NCBI GenBank assembly: GCA_021159525.1
Contig: JAGHEC010000141.1
Coordinates: 1-5,249 of the forward strand
Source of the DNA: Deltaproteobacteria bacterium
GTDB taxonomy: Bacteria > Desulfobacterota > DSM-4660 > Desulfatiglandales > Desulfatiglandaceae
DNA: 5,249 nt
Reading direction: 5' to 3'
This document shows positions 1 through 5,249 of the stretch, in pieces; the first letter of the stretch is position 1; each line of letters begins with the position of its first letter. Under the pieces are notes generated by a model that searched no databases, had not been told where the DNA came from, and was given only the letters and a program-made list of their open reading frames with translations. The position numbers and the translations under genes are program-made.

Positions 1-319
1 GATAGAGCCGGGCCAATGGGATGCAGGTTAGAAAGCCCAGACCCCCTAAATTGACCCCCAGGATGGGAGCGCCATACCGCCCCACCCGGCGCGCTGCTCC
101 CAGGAGTGTCCCGTCGCCGCCCAAGACCACCACCCAGTTCACATCATTGGGAATGCCGGACGACTCCTTAAAGGTTCCATTAACAGGCCCTTTTGCATCC
201 ATCTCCTCCAGGAAGACATGAATATCCCTCTTCTCAAACCATGCGGCCAGTTTTTCTGCCTCTCTTTTTGCAGTCTCGTAATAATGCTTGTAGATGATTC
301 CCACCGATTGCGAGGTCAT
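1..319 (-). CDS. nadK: NAD kinase, N-terminal part (gene runs off the left edge)
   Basis: NAD kinase phosphorylates NAD to NADP in the cytoplasm, using ATP or polyphosphate. Reading the minus strand from the ATG at 319-317 gives 106 codons with no stop before the window edge. The product begins MTSQSVGIIYKHYYETAK. It carries the family's nucleotide-binding signature LGGDGTLLGAARR (residues 66-78, including the catalytic GGDG) followed by PILGVNLGGLGFLT (85-98), the conserved second block of bacterial NAD kinases. The usual length is about 280-300 aa, so roughly two thirds lie outside the window. The start is supported by GGAG six bases upstream and by the 11-bp gap after the adenine deaminase stop, which implies co-transcription. 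Family assignment is secure; only the C-terminal part is unseen. Confidence 0.95.
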   Translation of the reverse strand, partial: MTSQSVGIIYKHYYETAKREAEKLAAWFEKRDIHVFLEEMDAKGPVNGTFKESSGIPNDVNWVVVLGGDGTLLGAARRVGRYGAPILGVNLGGLGFLTCIPLARLY

Positions 320-325
320 GGGAGT

Positions 326-329
326 CTCC
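326..329 (-). promoter_or_regulatory. Ribosome binding site of nadK
   Basis: On the minus strand GGAG lies six bases before the ATG at 319-317, inside the 11-bp gap after the adenine deaminase stop codon. It fixes the NAD kinase start and supports translation from a shared message. Confidence 0.7.
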
Positions 330-330
330 G

Positions 331-2067
331 TCAGCCTGACACAAAGAGGGGGACAATTTCAAAACGATTTACATCCACCAACCCTTTATCTGTAAGCTTG
401 AGTTCGGGAATGACCGGAAGGGCCAGGAAAGACAGGGCCATGAATGGGTCGTCTAATGGGCAGCCGATGCGGGCAGCGGCCCTTTTGGCGGCCCGGAGCC
501 GGGGAACCAGGGCCTGGACGGGTTGTGTGGACATGAGGCCGGCGATCTCAAGAGGCACTGTCGCAAGGATCTCGCCCCCCTGGACCACCACAAGCCCACC
601 TCCCATATCCCTGACCGCTTCCACAGCCACGCACATGTCCTCATCCGTCACCCCGACAACAATCACATTGTGGGAATCGTGGGCCACAGAGGAGGCAATG
701 GCCCCTTTTTGAAGCCCGAAACCGCGTATCAAGCTTAGGCCGATGTGTCCGGTCTTTTTATGCCGTTCCACTACTGCCAGTTTTATCAGATCCTTTTCAG
801 GGTCTGTTTTTACAAATCCATCAGCCGAGGGAACGGATTCTACACACTTGCGGGTTATAATCTGTCCCGGCACCAGTTCGATAATCCTTGCTTTTTTGCC
901 AGGATGCAGGATTCGGAAATTATCGGCCGTCAGAGGAGCAATGGCCAAAGGAGCGGGGCGTTCAAAAGAGGCAGGATAGGGATCCGGGCCGGACCACGTC
1001 AATCGCCCGTCCCGGACCACTTCCCTGCCGTCCTTATAGACCGAGGCAACTTCGAACTCATAAAGGTCATTTAAAACCACCAGGTCAGCGCGATATCCGG
1101 GGGCAACGGCGCCCCGCCTGCGGAGCCCGAAATAGTCGGCCGGATTCCAGGAAGCCAGCCGCACGGCCGTTACTGGGTCGAGACCCGATCGCATTGCCCG
1201 CCTCAAGATATAATCGAGGTGTCCCCGGGCCTCGATATCTTCAGCGTGAAGGTCGTCCGAGACAAAGCAAAATCGGTGTGCATTTTTTTCCGTAACCACC
1301 GGGAGGAGTTCATCCATATTTTTGGCCGAGGTTCCCTCACGGATCATGAGCATCATGCCGTTTTCCATCTTTTCAAAGGCCTCCCTGCGAAGGCTCGACT
1401 CGTGATCCGAACCCATGCCCGCGCTCAGGTATGCCTGGAGATCGTACCCTCCCACCAAGGGGGCGTGGCCGTCCAGGACCCGGTCCTGAAAGAGAACGAT
1501 CTTCTCCAGTACCTGGGGATCTCCCATGAGGACCCCGGGGAAATTCATCATCTCTGCCAGTCCCAAAATGCGGGGCTCTTTCAGAAGTTCTTTCAGATCT
1601 GAAGCGGCCAGGGTCGCGCCCGAGGTCTCCAGATGGGTGGCAGGCACACAGGACGGGGCCATGAAAAAAATGTCGAAGGGGATATTGGCGCTCTCCTCAA
1701 GCATATACCGGATGCCGTCAAGTCCCATGACATTGGCGATTTCATGGGGATCCGCAACAATACTGGTGGTTCCGTGAACCAAGAGGGCTGCTGCGAGATG
1801 AGATGGGGAGAGCATGGTGCTCTCTACGTGCAGATGCCCGTCTATAAGACCCGGGACGATCCACCGGTTGCTTGCATCCACCTCTTTTTCCCCGTGATAG
1901 TTCAGTCCCTGGCCCACGATGACGCCGTCTGATATGGCCACATCCCCTTTCCTGATGTTCCCTGAAAACAGGTTGACTACCTGGCCGCCCTTAAGGACCA
2001 GTTCCGAGGGGATTTCTCCCCTGGCAGCCGCTATCCGATGTCTGAGGGATTCCGCCGAGATCTTCAT
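331..2067 (-). CDS. ade: Adenine deaminase
   Basis: Adenine deaminase converts adenine to hypoxanthine and ammonia in purine salvage; it is a cytoplasmic metal-dependent amidohydrolase. The 578-aa product has the expected layout. An N-terminal beta region (about 20-70) is followed by PGLIDGHLHVEST (72-84) with the metal-binding HxH, then VADPHEI (104-110), GLAEMMNFPG (169-178), LDGHAP (198-203), GMGSDHES (217-224) and FVSDDLH (268-274). A second beta region follows, then a C-terminal domain typical of the long Ade family. Length is normal for the family. I start it at ATG 2067-2065, which has AAGAGG ten bases upstream and begins MKISAESLRHRIAAARGE. A GTG at 2091-2089 in the same frame would add eight residues and overlap the upstream gene's stop. 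It sits 16 bp after the P-loop kinase gene and 11 bp before nadK, so it is operonic. No truncation or frameshift is visible. Confidence 0.95.
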   Translation of the reverse strand: MKISAESLRHRIAAARGEIPSELVLKGGQVVNLFSGNIRKGDVAISDGVIVGQGLNYHGEKEVDASNRWIVPGLIDGHLHVESTMLSPSHLAAALLVHGTTSIVADPHEIANVMGLDGIRYMLEESANIPFDIFFMAPSCVPATHLETSGATLAASDLKELLKEPRILGLAEMMNFPGVLMGDPQVLEKIVLFQDRVLDGHAPLVGGYDLQAYLSAGMGSDHESSLRREAFEKMENGMMLMIREGTSAKNMDELLPVVTEKNAHRFCFVSDDLHAEDIEARGHLDYILRRAMRSGLDPVTAVRLASWNPADYFGLRRRGAVAPGYRADLVVLNDLYEFEVASVYKDGREVVRDGRLTWSGPDPYPASFERPAPLAIAPLTADNFRILHPGKKARIIELVPGQIITRKCVESVPSADGFVKTDPEKDLIKLAVVERHKKTGHIGLSLIRGFGLQKGAIASSVAHDSHNVIVVGVTDEDMCVAVEAVRDMGGGLVVVQGGEILATVPLEIAGLMSTQPVQALVPRLRAAKRAAARIGCPLDDPFMALSFLALPVIPELKLTDKGLVDVNRFEIVPLFVSG

Positions 2068-2077
2068 GTGCTGTATA

Positions 2078-2083
2078 CCTCTT
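2078..2083 (-). promoter_or_regulatory. Ribosome binding site of ade
   Basis: AAGAGG on the minus strand lies ten bases before the ATG at 2067-2065. It overlaps the end of the intergenic gap after the P-loop kinase stop (TAG at 2086-2084). It is the reason for preferring the ATG over the upstream in-frame GTG. Confidence 0.5.
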
Positions 2084-2689
2084 CTATGCACTGGTCTTTC
2101 CCACGACCCACCATTCGTCGGTCATGTCAGAGGATGTGTCCACCATAAGATGAACGACTTCCAGATTCGGATAACGTTCCTTGAGATCGTTTATGTCCAC
2201 GGGTTCGAATTTCTTGACATTGTTGATATAGGCCTGCTCGGTCAGTGCGTTGGATTCGTAATTTTCCCTGGTCCGCTGAGAGATGCGTCTAAGGGAGACC
2301 TCCTTGGGGCACTGGGTCTGCTGGATCACCAGCATCATCTTATGCCGGTCCGCTATCTCTGCGGCCCTCTGCCTCAGGGCCTGGGTTACAAATGTGGCAT
2401 CCAGGATCATGGATGTTCCCTTGGCCCCCAGCTCGTCGGCCATGCGAAACATCTCCTCATATACCAGAGTCCGTTTGCTCATGTTGGACGCCACCTTTTC
2501 GTCGAAAATGTCCTCGTTTTTCAGCACATCCAGGCGAATCAGATCAGATCTCAGGATCTTATAACCCTTGAGTTCGGCAATGACCTCTGTTGTTTCCGTC
2601 TTGTAGGACGCCGGGAGACCGCAGGAAATAAGAACGGTTTTTGGCTCCAACTCCCTTTTCATAAATTCCACAAAAGGTTCTCTCATCAT
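2084..2689 (-). CDS. AAA_33/COG0645-type P-loop kinase with variant Walker A
   Basis: This 201-aa protein looks like a small P-loop kinase of the zeta-toxin/polynucleotide-kinase-like AAA_33 group; its substrate is unknown. Visible motifs are a beta strand plus P-loop TVLISCGLPASYKTE (18-32), RSDLIR (47-52, matching the group's SSDxIR acceptor-site motif), a Walker-B-like strand MILDATF (94-100) and an arginine-rich lid CPKEVSLRRISQRT (127-140). The P-loop reads GLPASYKT, where GLPASGKS/T is usual: the last glycine is tyrosine. In many bacteria a domain of this type is fused behind a COG2187 kinase domain; here the COG2187 gene is the next one upstream, so the two probably act together. Two ATGs stand side by side (2689 and 2686). 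AGGAG is four bases from the first and seven from the second, so the second may be the real start. It ends 16 bp before ade. Confidence 0.85.
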   Translation of the reverse strand: MMREPFVEFMKRELEPKTVLISCGLPASYKTETTEVIAELKGYKILRSDLIRLDVLKNEDIFDEKVASNMSKRTLVYEEMFRMADELGAKGTSMILDATFVTQALRQRAAEIADRHKMMLVIQQTQCPKEVSLRRISQRTRENYESNALTEQAYINNVKKFEPVDINDLKERYPNLEVVHLMVDTSSDMTDEWWVVGKTSA

Positions 2690-2693
2690 ATTT

Positions 2694-2698
2694 CTCCT
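2694..2698 (-). promoter_or_regulatory. Ribosome binding site of the P-loop kinase gene
   Basis: AGGAG on the minus strand, seven bases before the ATG at 2686-2684 and four before the one at 2689-2687. It is the strongest Shine-Dalgarno match in the window and leaves a one-codon ambiguity in the start. Confidence 0.7.
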
Positions 2699-2701
2699 AC
2701 G

Positions 2702-2721
2702 TTGGGCCGTCGTTGGCCCAA
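2702..2721 (-). promoter_or_regulatory. Stem-loop in the leader of the P-loop kinase gene
   Basis: A perfect 7-bp stem, TTGGGCC (2702-2708) with GGCCCAA (2715-2721), closes a 6-base loop. It ends only three bases before the AGGAG ribosome binding site. There is no U-tract on the minus-strand transcript, so it does not look like a terminator. It could be an operonic leader hairpin that affects translation or mRNA processing. Its role is inferred from position only. Confidence 0.5.
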
Positions 2722-2746
2722 GATAACCATTTGCAAATAAAAGCCG

Positions 2747-2752
2747 TTCAGC
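2747..2752. repeat. Left target-site duplication of the foldback element
   Basis: TTCAGC directly abuts the left 19-bp terminal inverted repeat and is repeated at 3193-3198 directly outside the right one. The match extends to eight bases (CGTTCAGC, 2745-2752 and 3191-3198) if the CG ending the right inverted repeat is counted. Confidence 0.7.
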
Positions 2753-2771
2753 CGTAATAGCTCAATAAATA
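2753..2771 (+). repeat. Left terminal inverted repeat of copy 1
   Basis: CGTAATAGCTCAATAAATA, identical to the reverse complement of 3174-3192. Similarity continues weakly inward: 8 of the next 12 bases match, around GCAGG. Confidence 0.8.
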
Positions 2772-2792
2772 AGAGCAGGCGGAAGAAAAATC

Positions 2793-2815
2793 CGTATCAG
2801 CTCAATAATTAGGGG
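2793..2815 (+). repeat. Second, internal copy of the element terminus
   Basis: CGTATCAGCTCAATAATTAG and the following GGG resemble the outer terminus at 2753-2775 at 18 of 23 positions, exactly 40 bp further in. The same internal terminus is the point where the other copy begins (5103). Copy 1 therefore seems to have gained an extra 40-bp end. Confidence 0.6.
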
Positions 2816-2939
2816 GATAACTGCGAACCTAGTGCCGGGGCAGGAGGATTTTTCCTCCGCTCCAGGCCTCCGGGCTGGTCTCTTCAGTGACTTATCTGCG
2901 GGGGACACCCGCCTGCCAACGCCAATTGAGCGTTCTTGC
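2793..2939 (+). repeat. Direct repeat shared with 5103-5249
   Basis: These 147 bp match 5103-5249 at 140 positions with no gaps. The differences are at 2800, 2829, 2844, 2847, 2855, 2864 and 2920. The match starts at the internal terminus and ends only because the window ends. Confidence 0.95.
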
Positions 2940-3173
2940 CAAGACTTTCGTCCCGTGGATCTGCGATGGCAGAAGGAAGTAACATGGGTAACAAGGCAAT
3001 GGCGGGCAGGCTTGGCCCCTTTGGCATTCTCGACTTCGTCGAGCTGCGGCTTCCCCCACTGATAAGTCACGAAACCGGGGACCCATCCGAAGGATGGGGT
3101 CTGAGTCGAGCGAAGCGAGCGAAGAAGAGACGGAGCCCTCCCGGCAGTCGCGTCAGAAAAACCCTCCTGCCCC

Positions 3174-3192
3174 TATTTATTGAGCTATTACG
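3174..3192 (-). repeat. Right terminal inverted repeat of copy 1
   Basis: The reverse complement of this stretch equals 2753-2771 at all 19 bases. It ends one base before the stop codon of the COG2187 gene (3196-3194). Confidence 0.8.
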
Positions 3193-3198
3193 TTCAGC
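3193..3198. repeat. Right target-site duplication of the foldback element
   Basis: TTCAGC, identical to 2747-2752. It contains the TGA stop codon (3196-3194, minus strand) of the COG2187 gene. Because the duplication rebuilds the same bases, the insertion left the protein end unchanged. Confidence 0.7.
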
Positions 3199-4195
3199 TT
3201 TTAATATAAGAAAGTGCAAGGTCAAAATATTTCCGGGCAACCCGGGCCGCCTGCTCCTTTTCCGTTTCGCCGATAGACGGATCAGTGATCTGAAATCCAT
3301 TCACCTTTCCCCTCACAATTGCCCGATAGACCTTGTAGAATGTCAGGAGATCCTCCATCCCCTCTTCGCCGGCCATATCTTTATAATATTGCCAGAGCAT
3401 CTCTGAAAGTTGTCCGCCCCCGTGATATTCCAGGTCCATCAACAAAAAGGCGATATCCGCGATGGTGTCGCTGTATCGAAATCGGTCGTTGAATTCGATA
3501 CAGTCAAATATGGGGATGTCTTCTGTGAGACAGACATGTTCCATGTGGAGGTCCCCGTGGCAGTCCCTGATACGGCCCTGGTCCATCCTCTTGAGGAAAA
3601 GCTCATGGTTCAAGCGGTAAAAATCTTCAGTCCACTCCTTGAGGGAATGGAACTGATTCCCTGACAGGGTTGTGCCGATATATTCCCGGATCTGTCGGAA
3701 GTTCTCACTGGTATTCACCGCAAACCGTTCCGGGGACCCAAAGGCCCGGATCTCCGGGGTCATGGGGGCGTTTGCATGAAATCCGGCAACCACCTTCGCG
3801 ATCTGCCTGAGATGATCTTCCGTGATTTCCCCACGGGCAAACAGCGATTTCATGAGCTTGTCGTCCGGGATCCTTTTCATCTTGACGGCATAATCCACCG
3901 GCGTTCCGCCCGTATCGCGCAATGTATAGGCTTGGCCCTGCCGGGTGACCGGAACCACGCCCAAATAGAGATCCCTGCTGAGCCTCCTGTTGAGCTCCAC
4001 CTCCCGCTGACAATAGTATTTTCGTCTTTCAAGGGTGGAGAAGTTCAAGAAGCCGAAATCAACCGGTTTTTTGATTTTATAGACAAAGGCGTCCGCCACC
4101 AGCACAACAGAAATATGGGTCTGGAGCAGGGCGACCGTCTCTGTTGGGTCGGGAAGGGCTGCAGGGTCCTGTAAGTGCCGAATCATCTCATCCAT
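3194..4195 (-). CDS. COG2187 aminoglycoside-phosphotransferase-like kinase
   Basis: A 333-aa protein with a kinase fold of the APH/choline-kinase type, of unknown substrate; nothing suggests drug resistance. Seen in order: QTHISVVLVADAFVYKIKKP (25-44) with lysines 40, 42 and 43 near the expected ATP-site strand; VDFGFLNFSTLERRKYYC (45-62), characteristic of COG2187; VDYAVKMKRIP (100-110); the catalytic loop RDCHGDLHMEHV (210-221) with the Brenner-type HGD; and IFDCIEFNDRFRYSD (229-243), the metal-binding Asp segment. His220 stands where APH enzymes have the metal-binding Asn (HGDxxxxN). I start at ATG 4195-4193 (MDEMIRHLQDP), which overlaps the PHP stop by 8 bp and has a G-run six bases upstream. 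An in-frame start at 4249 would add 18 residues inside the PHP gene. In other bacteria this domain is often fused to the P-loop kinase found here as the next gene. Confidence 0.88.
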   Translation of the reverse strand: MDEMIRHLQDPAALPDPTETVALLQTHISVVLVADAFVYKIKKPVDFGFLNFSTLERRKYYCQREVELNRRLSRDLYLGVVPVTRQGQAYTLRDTGGTPVDYAVKMKRIPDDKLMKSLFARGEITEDHLRQIAKVVAGFHANAPMTPEIRAFGSPERFAVNTSENFRQIREYIGTTLSGNQFHSLKEWTEDFYRLNHELFLKRMDQGRIRDCHGDLHMEHVCLTEDIPIFDCIEFNDRFRYSDTIADIAFLLMDLEYHGGGQLSEMLWQYYKDMAGEEGMEDLLTFYKVYRAIVRGKVNGFQITDPSIGETEKEQAARVARKYFDLALSYIKS

Positions 4196-5084
4196 AGGCA
4201 GCCCCCCGGAGTGCAATCCCGAACTGAGAGGCGACAAAGTCCGGGACATCTATTGTGCCCATGATAACGGGGTCCTGATGGCAGTCAGATCCTCCTGTGA
4301 CCATCAGCCCTTCCTCTTGGGCCAGCCCCAGATAGGCCGATGTGGTTTCAGGACTCAATCTGGAGTGCCAGCATTCCAGACCGTCCAGGAAAGGCAGCAT
4401 GGACTCCCGGATGATCCGGCATTGTTCAGGGATGGAGGTCGTCAGCATCGCCAGAGAGGTCCCGTTGGGGTCATTGCCGTGGGCAAGCATCAGCTTTCCC
4501 CCTCCCCCCCGGACAAGGTTGGAGGCTTCCTCAAGGGAAAGGGGCATCTTGGGGACATTGCAGGCCACGAGATATTTGTCAAAGGCCTCCTGTCGGGTGG
4601 CCACGATCCCCTTTTTCACCATGTAGTTGGCGATGTGGGGTCTCCCGAAGGCGCCGTCCACGGTCTCTTCAATTGCCTCGAGGTCTTTTTCTGTAAAAGA
4701 CGTCAATCCCCTTTTCTTGAATTCCCGGTTGATGTTCTCGAGGATCGCCTCAGCCCGATGCCGACGATATGCGATCAGTTTTTCGATCTTGTCCATCAAG
4801 GGAGGATAATGGGGATCAAAGCCGTATCCCAGGACATCCAGCGATACAGGCTTGCCGTTTTTAAAATCGGGGTGGGAAAAGGAGATGTTCAGTTCCACCC
4901 CGACCAGATAGCGCATTCCATATTCAGAGGCCAGGGATGCCGCTGTATCCTGGCACACGATGTTGTCGTGATCGGTGATGGAAATCATCCCGATATTCCT
5001 GGCGTGGGCCTCTGCGAATATCTCTGACAGTCCCATTTTGCCGTCCGAGCAATCCCTGGAGTGTATATGGAGATCAATTTTCAT
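4188..5084 (-). CDS. PHP-domain metal-dependent phosphoesterase
   Basis: A 298-aa cytoplasmic protein of the PHP (polymerase and histidinol phosphatase) superfamily, similar in layout to the YciV/RNase AM (TrpH) group that acts on nucleotide or RNA 5' ends. All metal-ligand motifs are visible: DLHIHSRDCSDG (4-15, His6 and His8), ITDHDN (36-41), VGVELNI (61-67, Glu64), LGYGFDP (85-91), GRPHIA (147-152, His150), LMLAHGNDP (198-206, His202) and GGSDCHQ (264-270, Asp267 and His269). The protein therefore looks active; the true substrate (nucleoside 3',5'-bisphosphate, RNA end or sugar phosphate) cannot be read from the sequence. The start is fixed by the N-terminal DLHIH motif. No good ribosome site precedes it, because a repeat copy begins only 18 bp upstream. 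Its last codons overlap the next gene by 8 bp, which suggests translational coupling. Confidence 0.9.
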   Translation of the reverse strand: MKIDLHIHSRDCSDGKMGLSEIFAEAHARNIGMISITDHDNIVCQDTAASLASEYGMRYLVGVELNISFSHPDFKNGKPVSLDVLGYGFDPHYPPLMDKIEKLIAYRRHRAEAILENINREFKKRGLTSFTEKDLEAIEETVDGAFGRPHIANYMVKKGIVATRQEAFDKYLVACNVPKMPLSLEEASNLVRGGGGKLMLAHGNDPNGTSLAMLTTSIPEQCRIIRESMLPFLDGLECWHSRLSPETTSAYLGLAQEEGLMVTGGSDCHQDPVIMGTIDVPDFVASQFGIALRGAAYG

Positions 5085-5102
5085 AGTTTCGAATAATCTC
5101 TT

Positions 5103-5249
5103 CGTATCACCTCAATAATTAGGGGGATAACTGCGAACATAGTGCCGGGGCAGAAGAATTTTTCTTCCGCTCCGGGCCTCCGGGCTGGTCTCTTCAGTGA
5201 CTTATCTGCGGGGGACACCCGCCTGCCAAGGCCAATTGAGCGTTCTTGC
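5103..5249 (+). mobile_element. Foldback element, copy 2 (partial, runs off the right edge)
   Basis: It is 95 percent identical (140 of 147) to 2793-2939 and in the same orientation. It begins with CGTATCACCTCAATAATTAG, the internal-type terminus. A 6-bp hairpin is preserved at the matching place (GAAGAA 5153-5158 with TTCTTC 5162-5167) although three bases of the region differ from copy 1. Its boundary is 18 bp from the PHP start codon, so it forms the leader or promoter region of that gene. The right end, and any target duplication, is outside the window. Confidence 0.8.

Larger units (their letters stand above)
2753..3192. mobile_element. MITE-like non-coding foldback element, copy 1 (440 bp)
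   Basis: The ends are a perfect 19-bp inverted repeat, CGTAATAGCTCAATAAATA at 2753-2771 and its complement at 3174-3192, flanked by direct TTCAGC repeats. Further arms pair in nested order: 2837-2854 with 3156-3173 (17 of 18), 2878-2885 with 3124-3131 (8 of 8) and 2887-2904 with 3053-3070 (16 of 18). The element should therefore fold as one long hairpin. Local hairpins lie at 2843-2858, 2898-2912, 3029-3043 and 3082-3098. Open frames inside it show no recognisable protein and no good ribosome site. It fills the gap between the COG2187 and P-loop kinase genes. Mobility in trans by a transposase elsewhere is inferred; no transposase is present here. Alternatives are a structured RNA gene or a BIME-like repeat, but the apparent target duplication favours insertion. 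Confidence 0.75.

Noticed and set aside
2068..2091. GTG start giving ade eight extra residues
   Set aside because: It overlaps the upstream stop and has no clear ribosome site, whereas the ATG at 2067 has AAGAGG upstream and fits the family's N-terminus.
2702..2721. Intrinsic terminator before the P-loop kinase gene
   Set aside because: The stem is good, but no U-tract follows on the minus strand; the next bases lead straight into the ribosome binding site.
1919..2740. A 273-codon plus-strand open frame
   Set aside because: It lies antisense to the P-loop kinase gene and the start of ade. Its product shows no recognisable motif, while the minus-strand proteins are clear family members.
2762..3070. 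Open frames of 64-156 codons inside the foldback element on both strands
   Set aside because: They are arginine- and proline-rich, cover inverted-repeat sequence, lack convincing ribosome sites and resemble no transposase.
2753..3192. CRISPR array
   Set aside because: The repeated motifs are few, mostly inverted and unevenly spaced, with no regular repeat-spacer pattern.
4498..4512. Possible frameshift at a C-rich homopolymer run in the PHP gene
   Set aside because: The frame continues through four glycines (193-196) into conserved LMLAHGNDP, so the reading is intact.
4278..5027. A 249-codon plus-strand open frame
   Set aside because: It is a shadow of the PHP gene, whose metal-binding motifs establish the minus strand as coding.

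Overview
The window carries one gene cluster, entirely on the minus strand, and a repeated non-coding element that has inserted into it. Gene content (a PHP phosphoesterase, COG2187- and COG0645-type kinases, a long-form adenine deaminase and NAD kinase), a GC content judged by eye at about 55 percent and the protein style suggest a deltaproteobacterium (Desulfobacterota). This is an impression from the proteins, not a demonstrated placement.

In transcription order (right to left): a partial copy of the repeat (5103-5249, running off the window); a PHP-domain metallo-phosphoesterase (5084-4188); an aminoglycoside-phosphotransferase-like kinase of COG2187 type whose start overlaps the PHP stop (4195-3194); a 440-bp foldback element (3192-2753); a small AAA_33-type P-loop kinase (2689-2084); adenine deaminase (2067-331); and the N-terminal 106 codons of NAD kinase (319 to the left edge). 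Apart from the two repeat insertions, the genes are closely packed (8-bp overlap, 16-bp gap, 11-bp gap). If the element is removed on paper, the COG2187 and P-loop kinase genes would lie about 58 bp apart, so the whole set was probably one operon.

The functional theme is nucleotide and phosphate chemistry: adenine to hypoxanthine, NAD to NADP, a PHP phosphoesterase, and two kinases of unknown substrate. The two kinases correspond to the halves of a protein that is fused in many other bacteria.

The most notable feature is the repeat. Copy 1 has 19-bp perfect terminal inverted repeats, a 6-bp directly repeated flank (TTCAGC, extendable to CGTTCAGC) that looks like a target-site duplication, no credible coding capacity, and at least four inverted arm pairs in strictly nested order. 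This is the signature of a MITE-like, non-autonomous foldback element. It landed exactly on the stop codon of the COG2187 gene without altering the protein. Copy 2, 95 percent identical over the visible 147 bp, starts 18 bp upstream of the PHP start codon and has probably replaced its native leader.
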